64,000 nucleotides of DNA from the NCBI RefSeq assembly GCF_007003975.1, contig NZ_VFTC01000007.1, positions 1-64,000 on the forward strand. Reading direction: 5' to 3'. A model generated the notes under the pieces. That model saw nothing but the letters and a program-made list of their open reading frames with translations. It was not told the DNA's origin and made no database searches. This DNA comes from Mesorhizobium sp. WSM4306. Its GTDB lineage: Bacteria > Pseudomonadota > Alphaproteobacteria > Rhizobiales > Rhizobiaceae. Positions 34,694-42,525 of this stretch are shown here, in pieces (position 1 is the stretch's first letter; each line of letters opens with the position of its first letter). The translations under genes were made by a program, and so were the position numbers.

Positions 34694-37143
34694 CACTCCG
34701 CCGCCTGCGCAAACCCGACCGAAGCCATCGGCCTGAACTCGTGCTTGTCCTTGCCGGAGACGCGCTCCGACCACGGGTCGACCTGGGCGAATTTCTGGCT
34801 GAAGATGAAGCGGTCGTAGTAGGCCTTGCGCTTGTCGCCGTCGTCCATGATCTGGCGCTTGATCTCCGGGATGCCGATTCGCTTGGCCCATTTGTAGATG
34901 CGTTCGAGATAGCGGCCCTGCTCGCGATACATCTGCGTCAGCGCCACGATATGTTCGAGCGCTTCGTCTTCTGTCTTCACAAGGCCGAGCACCTCGGTGC
35001 CCTTGATGTCGAGGCCGGCGGCACCGGCGAAATGGATCTCATAGCCACTATCGACGCAGATCACGCCAACATCCTTGCAGGTTGCCTCGGCGCAATTCCG
35101 GGGACAGCCCGATACCGCCATCTTGACCTTGGCCGGCGTCCACGAGCCCCACATGAACTTTTCGATGCGGATGCCGAGGCCCGTCGAATCCTGCGTGCCG
35201 AAACGGCACCAGTCCGAACCGACGCACGTCTTCACTGTGCGCAGGCCCTTGGCGTAGGCATGACCTGAAACGAAGCCGGCCTGGCCGAGATCGGCCCACA
35301 CCGCCGGCAGGTCTTCCTTGCGGATACCGAGCATATCGATGCGCTGGCCGCCGGTGACCTTGACCATCGGTATCTCGAACTTGTCGACGACGTCGGCGAT
35401 GGCGCGGAGTTCCGCGGCGTTTGTCACGCCGCCCCACATGCGCGGCACCACCGAATAGGTGCCGTCCTTCTGGATGTTGGCGTGAACGCGCTCGTTGATG
35501 AAACGCGACTGATAGTCGTCGGCGTAGTCATCCGGCCAGTCGCAGACGAGGTAGTAATTGAGCGCCGGCCGGCATTTGGCGCAGCCGCAGGAGGTCTGCC
35601 ACTCCAGCTCCTGCATGACGGCCGGAATGGTCTTGAGGTGCTTTGCCTTGATCAGCCTGCGCACCTCGTCATGGCCAAGCGTGGTGCAGGAGCACATGGG
35701 CTGCACGGCTGCTGGGTTGTAAGTGTCGCCGATGGTCAGCACCATCAGCTTCTCGACCAGGCCGGTGCAGGAGCCGCAAGAGGCGGACGCCTTGGTGTGG
35801 GCACGCACATCGTCGAGCGAGGTCAGGCCCTTGGCCGTAATCGCTGTGGTGATCTTGCTTTTACAAACGCCGTTGCAGCCGCAGATTTCCGCATCATCCG
35901 GCAAGGCTGCAACGGCCGCCATAGGGTCCAGGGGGGCGCCCCCCTGGTATGACTGGCCGAAGATAAGCGTGTCGCGCATCTCCGAAATGTCGGTCTGCTT
36001 CTTCTTGAGGTCGTTGAACCACGCGCCGTCGGCGGTCTCGCCATAGAGCACGGTGCCGATGATGCGGTCGTCCTTCAGCACCAGCCGCTTGTAGACGCCG
36101 GCCGAAGCATCACGCAGCACGATCTCCTGGCGGTCGTCACCATCGGCGAAGTCACCGAGCGAGAACAACTCGATGCCGGTGACCTTGAGCTTGGTCGGCG
36201 TGTCCGAATGGACGAAGGCAGCCGCCCCGTCGCCGGCAAGCTGGGAGGCGGCGACGCGCGCCATCTCATAGAGCGGAGCCACCAGCCCGTAGACCATGCC
36301 GTTGACCTCGGCGCATTCGCCGATGGCGTAGATGTCGGGGTCGTTGCTGCGCATGCCGGCATCGACGACGATGCCGCGGTTGATGGCAATGCCCGCCTCC
36401 TTGGCGATCGCCGCATTCGGCCGGATGCCGACAGCCATCACCACCAGCGTTGCCGGGATGATGGTGCCGTCGGCGAGCTCGACCTGTTCGACCTTGCCGT
36501 TGCCTGTGATCGCTTGCGTGTTGGCCTTGGTGATGACCTTGATGCCACGCTCTTCGACCGCGCGCTGCAGGAGATAGCCGGCGGCGGGATCGAGCTGGCG
36601 CTCCATCAGCGTCGGCATGACATGCAGCACGGTGACGTCCATGCCCTGCGCGTTGAGGCCGGCCGCGGCCTCCAGCCCGAGCAGGCCGCCGCCGATGACC
36701 ACGGCCTTCGCCCGCGACTGGGCGGCAAGCATCATGGCGCGGACGTCGTCCAGATCGCGATAGGTCAGCACGCCGGGCAGATTGTGGCCCGGCACGGGGA
36801 TGATGAACGGCACCGAGCCGGTGGCGATGACCAGCTTGTCGTAAGGCTCGGTCACGCCATGATCGGAGGTGACGGTCTTTGCCTGCCGGTCGATGGCGAC
36901 AATCTTGTGGCCCTTGTAGAGGGTGATGCCGTGCTTGATGTACCAGCCGTCACCATGGATGATGATCTCCTCATAGGCCTTTTCGCCCGACAGAACCGGC
37001 GACAGCATGATGCGGTCATAGTTCACGCGCGGCTCGGCGTTGAAGATGGTGACCTGGTAGCGGTCCGGTGCCTTTTCCAGCAGATGCTCCAGCATGCGCC
37101 CGGGGGCCATGCCGTTGCCGATGATGACGAGTTTCTCGGTCAT
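34693..37143 (-). CDS. nirB: NAD(P)H nitrite reductase large subunit
   Basis: An 816-residue multidomain flavo-siroheme enzyme reducing nitrite to ammonium. The N-terminal FAD/NADH domain starts MTEKLVIIGNGMAPGR and has the second dinucleotide fold AVVIGGGLLGLEAA. Two BFD-like [2Fe-2S] segments follow (CGCNGVCKSKI...SCGSCTGLV and CSCTTLGHDEV...CGCAKCRPAL). The siroheme/[4Fe-4S] C-terminal half carries TCVGSDWCRFG and VSGCPRNCAEATCKD. ATG 37143 follows GGAGCGG; an in-frame GTG at 37167 overlaps the transporter stop and is less likely. It is the second gene of the operon driven by the duplicated nrtA leader. Confidence 0.95.
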   Translation of the reverse strand: MTEKLVIIGNGMAPGRMLEHLLEKAPDRYQVTIFNAEPRVNYDRIMLSPVLSGEKAYEEIIIHGDGWYIKHGITLYKGHKIVAIDRQAKTVTSDHGVTEPYDKLVIATGSVPFIIPVPGHNLPGVLTYRDLDDVRAMMLAAQSRAKAVVIGGGLLGLEAAAGLNAQGMDVTVLHVMPTLMERQLDPAAGYLLQRAVEERGIKVITKANTQAITGNGKVEQVELADGTIIPATLVVMAVGIRPNAAIAKEAGIAINRGIVVDAGMRSNDPDIYAIGECAEVNGMVYGLVAPLYEMARVAASQLAGDGAAAFVHSDTPTKLKVTGIELFSLGDFADGDDRQEIVLRDASAGVYKRLVLKDDRIIGTVLYGETADGAWFNDLKKKQTDISEMRDTLIFGQSYQGGAPLDPMAAVAALPDDAEICGCNGVCKSKITTAITAKGLTSLDDVRAHTKASASCGSCTGLVEKLMVLTIGDTYNPAAVQPMCSCTTLGHDEVRRLIKAKHLKTIPAVMQELEWQTSCGCAKCRPALNYYLVCDWPDDYADDYQSRFINERVHANIQKDGTYSVVPRMWGGVTNAAELRAIADVVDKFEIPMVKVTGGQRIDMLGIRKEDLPAVWADLGQAGFVSGHAYAKGLRTVKTCVGSDWCRFGTQDSTGLGIRIEKFMWGSWTPAKVKMAVSGCPRNCAEATCKDVGVICVDSGYEIHFAGAAGLDIKGTEVLGLVKTEDEALEHIVALTQMYREQGRYLERIYKWAKRIGIPEIKRQIMDDGDKRKAYYDRFIFSQKFAQVDPWSERVSGKDKHEFRPMASVGFAQAAE

Positions 37144-37163
37144 ATTGTTGATCCGCTCCGGTC

Positions 37164-38465
37164 TCACTCAGCCGCGTAGGAAAGGCTTGAAGCTTCGGCA
37201 GATGCCGCGCGCTCCATCCGCCGGACGGACACATGCATCCAGGCAAAGCCTGTGACGACGATGACGAAGAGCAGCATGAAGCAGCTCGACCACACGCCGG
37301 TGAAGTCGTTGAGGGCGCCGAAGGCGATCGGCAGGATGAAGCCGCCGAGCCCGCCGATCATGCCGACAACGCCGCCGACCGCGCCGACACTCTGCGGATA
37401 GTAGGCCGGGATGTGCTTGTAGACGGCGGCCTTGCCGAGGCTCATGAAAAAGCCGAGGACGCAGGCGACGGCGATGAAGGCGAGCGGGCCGATCTCGAAA
37501 TGGAAGGCGATCGGCCCGCTAATGCCGCGCACGACATAGTCTGCCGAGGGGAGAGACAGAACGAAAGTCGCGACGGCACTGACCGCGAAGGTCCAGTAGA
37601 GCACGGTGCGGGCGCCGATCCGGTCGGACAGCACGCCGCCATAGGCGCGGAATATGCTCGCGGGAATTGAATAGGCCGCGCCGATCATGCCGGCGGTCGC
37701 AAGCCCGAAGCCGTAGACGCCGATCAGATAGCGCGGCAGCCACAGCGACAGCGCCACGAACGCACCGAAGGCGAAGAAATAGTAGAAGGCGAAGCGCCAG
37801 ACCTGCAGGTTCTTGAGCGGCGCGAATTCCTGCCAGAAGCTCCTAGCGGGTGCTGCCTTGCCTGCGCGGCGCTCGCGGATGACCGGATCGTCACCGGTGG
37901 TGAACCAGAAGATGGCGGCCATGACGACGAGTGCCGCCGCCCAGATCAGCGCCACCGACTGCCAGCCCCAGGAGAGAAGCACGAACGGCGCCAGGAACTT
38001 GGTGACCGCGGCGCCGACATTGCCGACACCGAAAATGCCGAGCGCCGTTCCCTGCTTGCCGGCGGGGAAGAAGCGCGAGACATAGGCGACGCCGACGGCG
38101 AAGGAACCACCGGCAAGCCCGACGCCGAGCGCGGCGACCAGCATCTGCCCGTAGGTGTGCGCAAAAGCCAGCAGGAAGGTCGCGACCGCGGCCGCAAGCA
38201 TGGTGGCGGTATAGACCAGCCGTCCGCCGAAGCGGTCGGTCCAGACGCCGAGCACCATGCGCACGAGCGAGCCGGTGAGGATGGGCGTGCCGACGAGCAG
38301 GCCGAACTCGGTCTCGTTCAGCCCAAGCTCCTGCTTTATGCGCACGCCGATGATTGAAAAGATCGTCCACACCGCGAAGCAGACGGTGAAGGCGATCGTG
38401 GACATCACAAGCGCCTGCCGGGGAGCACTGTCCTGGCTGGGCGCGGCTGGGAGATTTGCGGTCAT
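37164..38465 (-). CDS. narK: Nitrate/nitrite MFS transporter (NarK/NasA family)
   Basis: A 433-residue, 12-helix nitrate/nitrite porter. The NNP family signatures are both visible: GGSFAVGVAYVSRFFPAG followed by GTALGIFGVGNVGAA in the first half, and GAVGGVVGMIGGLGGF in the second. It probably imports nitrate into, or exchanges nitrite with, the cytoplasm for NasA and NirBD. First full-length gene of narK-nirB-nirD-nasA, 56 bp after a leader ORF. ATG 38465 follows CCGGAGCC. With NrtABC the cell has two nitrate uptake routes. Confidence 0.92.
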   Translation of the reverse strand: MTANLPAAPSQDSAPRQALVMSTIAFTVCFAVWTIFSIIGVRIKQELGLNETEFGLLVGTPILTGSLVRMVLGVWTDRFGGRLVYTATMLAAAVATFLLAFAHTYGQMLVAALGVGLAGGSFAVGVAYVSRFFPAGKQGTALGIFGVGNVGAAVTKFLAPFVLLSWGWQSVALIWAAALVVMAAIFWFTTGDDPVIRERRAGKAAPARSFWQEFAPLKNLQVWRFAFYYFFAFGAFVALSLWLPRYLIGVYGFGLATAGMIGAAYSIPASIFRAYGGVLSDRIGARTVLYWTFAVSAVATFVLSLPSADYVVRGISGPIAFHFEIGPLAFIAVACVLGFFMSLGKAAVYKHIPAYYPQSVGAVGGVVGMIGGLGGFILPIAFGALNDFTGVWSSCFMLLFVIVVTGFAWMHVSVRRMERAASAEASSLSYAAE

Positions 38466-38521
38466 CTTGGGCTCCGGTTTGCGGCGTGGGAGGCGCCGCC
38501 TTGTCTGTTCGTTCGCGATTG

Positions 38522-38719
38522 TCAGCGGCGCGGCATCGGTGAGCTGGTTGAAACCGAGCTCTGCACGGTCACTTCGGGACCGTTGCCGTCAGTCTTGGCG
38601 CCGACGGGAAAGAGAAGGAGCGCGGCGGTGAACAGCGCCGCGGTCAACGCGCTGCTGGCAAGAAAATCGCGGCGGGTGAAATCCTTGAGGGTCGTGGCCG
38701 TCCCGATCCGTATTGTCAT
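38522..38719 (-). CDS. Leader ORF: truncated copy of the NrtA Tat-signal region
   Basis: A 65-codon ORF whose first about 51 residues align with the start of NrtA: both have IGT-T-L-D-TRRDFL-SSA-TA----A---LFP-GA----- and a PEVT match just after. The Tat motif TRRDFLASSALTAAL is intact but the solute-binding domain is missing; it ends with about 14 unrelated residues. A ribosome-binding site is present (GGAGACGAC). It lies downstream of a copy of the nrtA promoter and leader, so it arose by partial duplication of nrtA. It could be a passive remnant, or a translated leader that keeps ribosomes near narK. No function is shown. Confidence 0.75.
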   Translation of the reverse strand: MTIRIGTATTLKDFTRRDFLASSALTAALFTAALLLFPVGAKTDGNGPEVTVQSSVSTSSPMPRR

Positions 38720-38772
38720 CGTCGTCTCCGCTTGGCACCGCTTGGGATCGATGCCGTCGATTGCGTGAAAAC

Positions 38773-38842
38773 AAAAAAGCCGCCGGCCAGGCCTCTCGCG
38801 TCCGTCCATCCGGGAGCGCGTGTTGACCTGAGCGGCAGCTTT
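38773..38842 (-). terminator. Leader terminator of the narK-nirBD-nasA operon
   Basis: Minus-strand AAAGCTGCCG (38842-38833) pairs with CGGCGGCTTT (38785-38776) and runs into six T residues, the first three shared with the stem. One G-T wobble is present. The intervening loop carries a further CAGG/CCTG pairing. The 5' arm overlaps the second ANTAR hairpin, so the two folds exclude each other. Confidence 0.8.
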
Positions 38843-38868
38843 GCCTGTGGCGCCCGTCATTGGACGCC
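38834..38868 (-). promoter_or_regulatory. ANTAR (NasT) two-hairpin antiterminator element
   Basis: Hairpin 1 (38868-38849) is a 7-bp stem closed by hexaloop AATGAC. After a 3-nt linker, hairpin 2 (38845-38834) is GGC/GCC with hexaloop AAAGCT. Both loops have A at position 1 and G at position 4, the published ANTAR recognition rule. Hairpin 2 uses the 5' arm of the terminator. The adjacent NasT is the obvious ligand. Confidence 0.78.
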
Positions 38869-38904
38869 GTATCTCGTGGCCCTTGCGGACCTATATTTTG
38901 ATAA

Positions 38905-38920
38905 GCAGGAAGCGTGCCAA
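38905..38920 (-). promoter_or_regulatory. Sigma-54 promoter of the narK operon
   Basis: Minus strand TTGGCACG-CTTC-CTGC: the -24 element TGGCACG and -12 element CTGC (consensus TTGC) have the canonical 4-base spacing. It lies about 37 bp upstream of ANTAR hairpin 1. Confidence 0.75.
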
Positions 38921-39114
38921 TTCGACAAAGCTCCAGATTATCAAATGAAATCAACGTGAAGCCGCTGCCGGTCTGCTTTGACCAAGCCTGGCAGCGGGTC
39001 AAAGACTAGTCAGAATGACTTGCAGAGCAGCATAAAATTTGTGCAATGCGGAAGATCGCCCGTCGTCGATGCAGGTTGCCCATTGATGGTGATGACGAGT
39101 TTTCAGTCATGGTC

Positions 39115-39912
39115 CTACGCCGCGGTTTCGACGAAGCGGTGGCGTTCGTAGAGGAACTTCAGCACCGCCTCGCGGCAGCGCAGAAAGGTGCGGTCCGAAG
39201 AGAGTTCGATGCGCCGGCGCGGCCGGGCCAGCGGCACGTGAAGCACTTCGCCGATGGTCGCGGCCGGACCGTTGGTCATCATGACGATGCGGTCGGAGAG
39301 CAGCACCGCCTCATCGACATCATGGGTGATCATGATGGTCGTCGACCCCAATCTGGAATGGATGTCCATCACGGCGTCCTGCAGATGGGCGCGCGTCAGT
39401 GCGTCGAGCGCGCCGAAGGGCTCGTCGAGCAGCAGAATCTTCGGCTCCATGGCCAGCGCCCGGGCAATGCCGACGCGTTGCTTCATGCCACCCGATATTT
39501 CCGCCGGCCGCTTGTCCCTGGCATGCGCCATCTGGACGAGATCGAGATTGCGCATGATCCAGTCATGCCTTTCGGCCCTGTTCTTCGAACGTCCGAGGAC
39601 TTTCGATACCGCCAGGTTGATGTTTTCGTACACGGTGAGCCACGGCAACAGGCTGTGGTTCTGGAACACCACGGCGCGTTCGGGTCCGGGGCTGTCGACT
39701 TCCTTGTCTTCGAGCAGCACGGCGCCGGCGGAAACCTTGGTCAGTCCGGCGATCAGGTTGAGCAAGGTCGACTTGCCGCAGCCGGAATGACCGATGATCG
39801 AGACGAACTCGCCTTTGTCGATGGTCAGCCTGATGTCCTTCAGCACCTCGCTGACCTGGCCGCCACGGGCAAAGGATTTGTCGATATGGTCGAGCTTCAG
39901 ATAGGCTTTCAT
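39115..39912 (-). CDS. nrtC: Nitrate ABC transporter ATPase
   Basis: A 265-residue ATPase of the nitrate/sulfonate/taurine class. Walker A GHSGCGKST is near residue 44, the Q-loop reads VVFQNHSLLPWLTVYENI, the signature ISGGMKQRVGIARAL and Walker B KILLLDEPFGALDAL. The HSLLPW segment and the neighbours nrtA and nrtB support nitrate. It lacks the NrtA-like C-terminal domain of cyanobacterial NrtC and is thus NrtD-like in size. ATG 39912 is ten bases after the permease stop. It is the last gene of nrtA-nrtB-nrtC. Confidence 0.9.
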   Translation of the reverse strand: MKAYLKLDHIDKSFARGGQVSEVLKDIRLTIDKGEFVSIIGHSGCGKSTLLNLIAGLTKVSAGAVLLEDKEVDSPGPERAVVFQNHSLLPWLTVYENINLAVSKVLGRSKNRAERHDWIMRNLDLVQMAHARDKRPAEISGGMKQRVGIARALAMEPKILLLDEPFGALDALTRAHLQDAVMDIHSRLGSTTIMITHDVDEAVLLSDRIVMMTNGPAATIGEVLHVPLARPRRRIELSSDRTFLRCREAVLKFLYERHRFVETAA

Positions 39913-39922
39913 CGCCCTCTCC

Positions 39923-40813
39923 TCACTTTGCCGGTGTGCCGCGGGTGACGAAGGCGCCGACTGCCGCGACCAGACGGTCGAGGCAGAAGCCGGTGACGCC
40001 GATATAGGCGAGCGCGACGATGATGTCGGGCAGCCGCGACGAGTTCCAGGCATCCCAGATGAAGAAGCCGATGCCGACGCCGCCGGTCAGCATTTCGGCG
40101 GCGACGATGGCGAGCCAGGACAGGCCGATGCCGATCCTCAAGCCGGTGAAGATGTAAGGTGCAGCAGCCGGCACCATGATCTTGACGAAGAATTCGAGCT
40201 GGTTGAGCCGCAGGATGCGCGAGACGTTGCGGTAGTCCTCGGGAATGTTGCGCACGCCGACGGCGGTGTTGATGATGATCGGCCAGATCGAGGTGATGAA
40301 GATGACGAAGATCGCCGACGGGCTGGAATCGCGGAACGCGGCCAGTGACAGCGGCAGCCAGGCGAGCGGCGGCACGGTACGCAGGATCTGGAACACCGGA
40401 TCGAGACCGCGCATCGCCCAGATCGACTGGCCGACCAATGCTCCAAGCGCGACGCCGACGACCGCCGCCAGGCCAAAGCCGATGGCGACGCGCTGCAGCG
40501 AGATCAGCACCCGCCACGCCAGCCCGATATCTTGCGGACCGTTGTTGAAGAACGGATGGGCGATCAGGTCATAGGCCTCGTTCCAGACCTGGCTCGGCGG
40601 CGGCAGGCTGGCGGTGGGCGACGAGCAGGCGATCTGCCAGACGACCAACATCAGGGCGATGACGATCGCTGGCGGCACCAGCGCACGGGCCAGTTTGCCG
40701 GCGATCACGATCGGATCAATGCGGCGCCGCGCCTTGGCGGTGAAGGCGATGACCTCCGCCGGCTTCGCGGGGAACGCCTTCACCGTTGTGTCCTCGATAG
40801 TCTGAATCGACAT
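39923..40813 (-). CDS. nrtB: Nitrate ABC transporter permease
   Basis: A 296-residue inner-membrane permease with about six hydrophobic helices. The cytoplasmic loop NIPEDYRNVSRILRLNQLEFF matches the coupling segment of NrtB/SsuC-type permeases, and PLSLAAFRDSSPSAIFVIFI is typical of the nitrate branch. The N-terminal 40 residues are cytoplasmic. It lies 37 bp after nrtA and 10 bp before the ATPase. Confidence 0.9.
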   Translation of the reverse strand: MSIQTIEDTTVKAFPAKPAEVIAFTAKARRRIDPIVIAGKLARALVPPAIVIALMLVVWQIACSSPTASLPPPSQVWNEAYDLIAHPFFNNGPQDIGLAWRVLISLQRVAIGFGLAAVVGVALGALVGQSIWAMRGLDPVFQILRTVPPLAWLPLSLAAFRDSSPSAIFVIFITSIWPIIINTAVGVRNIPEDYRNVSRILRLNQLEFFVKIMVPAAAPYIFTGLRIGIGLSWLAIVAAEMLTGGVGIGFFIWDAWNSSRLPDIIVALAYIGVTGFCLDRLVAAVGAFVTRGTPAK

Positions 40814-40850
40814 CTCTGGGAAAAACTCCTTGGGGCACTGGCGCCGACGA

Positions 40851-42179
40851 TTAGGCGGATGCCTTGATCTTCAGGCTGTCGAGATAGGCCGACGGGTTGG
40901 CCGGATCGAAAATCTTGCCGTCGAAGAAGGTCTCGACGCCGCGTGATGGAGACGCCGGAATATCGGCCGCCGCAACGCCGAGATCCTTCGCCGCCTCGCG
41001 CCAAATATCCTCGCGGTTGACCTGATCGACCAGCGCCTTGATGTCGGTCGTCGCAGCGAATTTTCCCCAGCGGATGTTCTCGGCGAGGAACCAGCTGTCG
41101 TGGCTCTTGAAGGGATAGGAGACGCCGCCGTTCCAGAACTTCATGTAGAGATCGGTGCCGGTGGCGACACGGCCGTTGCCGTAGTTGATGTCGCCCTTGA
41201 GGCGGCCGATGATGTCGGCGACAGGCACATTCATCCATTGCCGCTTGCCGATGATGGCGGCCATCTCGTCCTTGTTCTCCATGGCCTCGCACCATTGCTG
41301 CGCTTCCATGACGGCCATCAGGATCGCCTTGGTGGCGTTCGGGTGCTTGTCGATGAATTCGGCGCGCAGGCCGAGCGCCTTTTCGGGATGGCCCTTCCAC
41401 AGTTCGCCGGTGGTGGCGGCAGTGAAACCGACACCCTGATGGACGAGCTGTTCGTTCCACGGCTCGCCGACGCAGAACACGTCCATATTGCCGACCTTCA
41501 TGTTGGCGACCATCTGCGGCGGCGGCACGACGATGGTCGAAACATCCTTGTCGGGATCGATGCCGCCGGCGGCCAGCCAGTAGCGCAGCCAGAGATCATG
41601 GGTGCCGCCGGGGAAAGTCATGGCGGCCTTGACCTCCTTGCCGGCTGCCTTCTTGGCGGCGAAGGCGTCCTTCAGCTTCGAAGCATCGAGGCCGACGCCG
41701 GTGGCGGCGTATTCCTGCGCCACCGAAATGCCCTGGCAGTCGTAATTGAGCCGCGCCACGATCGCCATGGGCATCGGCTGGTTGTTCTGCGTCACCTTGC
41801 CGGTGTGCATCAGGTAAGGCAGCGGCGTCAGGATGTGGGCGCCGTCGATGCCGTTGGCTTCACCGCCGAGCATCAGATTGTCACGCGTCGCGCCCCAGGA
41901 GGCCTGCTTCAGCACCTCGACATCGGGCATGCCGTATTTGGCGAACAGCCCCTTCTCCTTGGCGATCATCAGCGGTGCCGCATCGGTCAGCGCGATGAAG
42001 CCGAGCTTGGCGCCGGTGACTTCCGGCGTAGTGGTGGCGGCATAGGCGCCGGACGGGAAGAGCTTGCGGGCTGCCACGACCAGACCGGCCGTCATCGCAC
42101 TGCTGACGAGAAAATCTCGACGCGTCACATCCGTGAGCGATGTGCCGGTTCCGATCCATTTCTTCACCATTTTCTTCAT
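40851..42179 (-). CDS. nrtA: Nitrate ABC transporter substrate-binding protein
   Basis: A 442-residue nitrate-binding protein. The N-terminus carries a twin-arginine signal (DVTRRDFLVSSAMTAGLVV, residues about 17-35), so it is exported folded by Tat. The mature domain has the NrtA landmarks KLGFIALTDAAPLMIAKEKG, GGEANGIDGAHILTPLPY and CVGEPWNEQLV. ATG 42179 follows GGGAGAAG. It is the first gene of nrtABC, preceded by a sigma-54 promoter and an ANTAR/terminator leader, so expression should need nitrogen limitation plus nitrate or nitrite through NasST. Confidence 0.93.
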   Translation of the reverse strand: MKKMVKKWIGTGTSLTDVTRRDFLVSSAMTAGLVVAARKLFPSGAYAATTTPEVTGAKLGFIALTDAAPLMIAKEKGLFAKYGMPDVEVLKQASWGATRDNLMLGGEANGIDGAHILTPLPYLMHTGKVTQNNQPMPMAIVARLNYDCQGISVAQEYAATGVGLDASKLKDAFAAKKAAGKEVKAAMTFPGGTHDLWLRYWLAAGGIDPDKDVSTIVVPPPQMVANMKVGNMDVFCVGEPWNEQLVHQGVGFTAATTGELWKGHPEKALGLRAEFIDKHPNATKAILMAVMEAQQWCEAMENKDEMAAIIGKRQWMNVPVADIIGRLKGDINYGNGRVATGTDLYMKFWNGGVSYPFKSHDSWFLAENIRWGKFAATTDIKALVDQVNREDIWREAAKDLGVAAADIPASPSRGVETFFDGKIFDPANPSAYLDSLKIKASA

Positions 42180-42229
42180 CGTCTTCTCCCGGTTGGACGC
42201 GACCTGCGCCGTCGATTGCTGGCCAAAAC

Positions 42230-42299
42230 AAAAAAGCTGCCGACCAGGCCTCGCGCGTCCGTACATCCGGGATCGCGTCGTGACCTGAGCGGCAGCTTT
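42230..42299 (-). terminator. Leader terminator of nrtABC
   Basis: Minus-strand AAAGCTGCCG (42299-42290) pairs perfectly over 10 bp with CGGCAGCTTT (42242-42233), giving a run of six T that ends at 42230. The 5' arm overlaps ANTAR hairpin 2. It lies in the untranslated leader, about 50 bp before the nrtA start. Confidence 0.85.
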
Positions 42300-42325
42300 G
42301 CCTGTGGCGCCCGCCATTGGACGCC
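42291..42325 (-). promoter_or_regulatory. ANTAR (NasT) two-hairpin antiterminator element
   Basis: Hairpin 1 (42325-42306): a 7-bp stem with hexaloop AATGGC. Linker ACA. Hairpin 2 (42302-42291): GGC/GCC with hexaloop AAAGCT. Both loops have the A1 and G4 that ANTAR proteins recognise. Forming hairpin 2 sequesters the 5' arm of the downstream terminator and would allow read-through into nrtA. Confidence 0.82.
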
Positions 42326-42360
42326 TGTTCCGTTGCCCGCGAGGGCCTGATTATTTCAAA

Positions 42361-42376
42361 GCAGGAACCGTGCCAG
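42361..42376 (-). promoter_or_regulatory. Sigma-54 promoter of nrtABC
   Basis: Minus strand CTGGCACG-GTTC-CTGC matches the RpoN consensus with one change in the -12 element (CTGC for TTGC). It lies 36 bp upstream of ANTAR hairpin 1. Confidence 0.78.
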
Positions 42377-42483
42377 TTCTGAACAAGCGACAAAACGTCA
42401 ATAAAATCAGCAATCCAGGGCGATTCCCATCATGCCTGCTCATAGGGCTGGGAGGCCACAGATTGTTCATTAGAGCAATCGCA

Positions 42484-42500
42484 CGCACAATTTTTGTGCA
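42484..42500 (-). promoter_or_regulatory. NtrC-like enhancer site
   Basis: Minus strand TGCAC-N7-GTGCG fits the NtrC consensus TGCAC-N7-GTGCA with one mismatch, about 110-125 bp upstream of the sigma-54 promoter, a normal enhancer distance. Confidence 0.55.
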
Positions 42501-42525
42501 ATGCACAAGAATGGCGTGAAAATGA

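Noticed and set aside
38768..38868. Mobile element or REP-type repeat explaining the two nitrate leaders
   Set aside because: The repeat occurs only as the 5' regions of nrtA and narK, extends into coding similarity, and has no terminal inverted repeats or target duplication that I can see.
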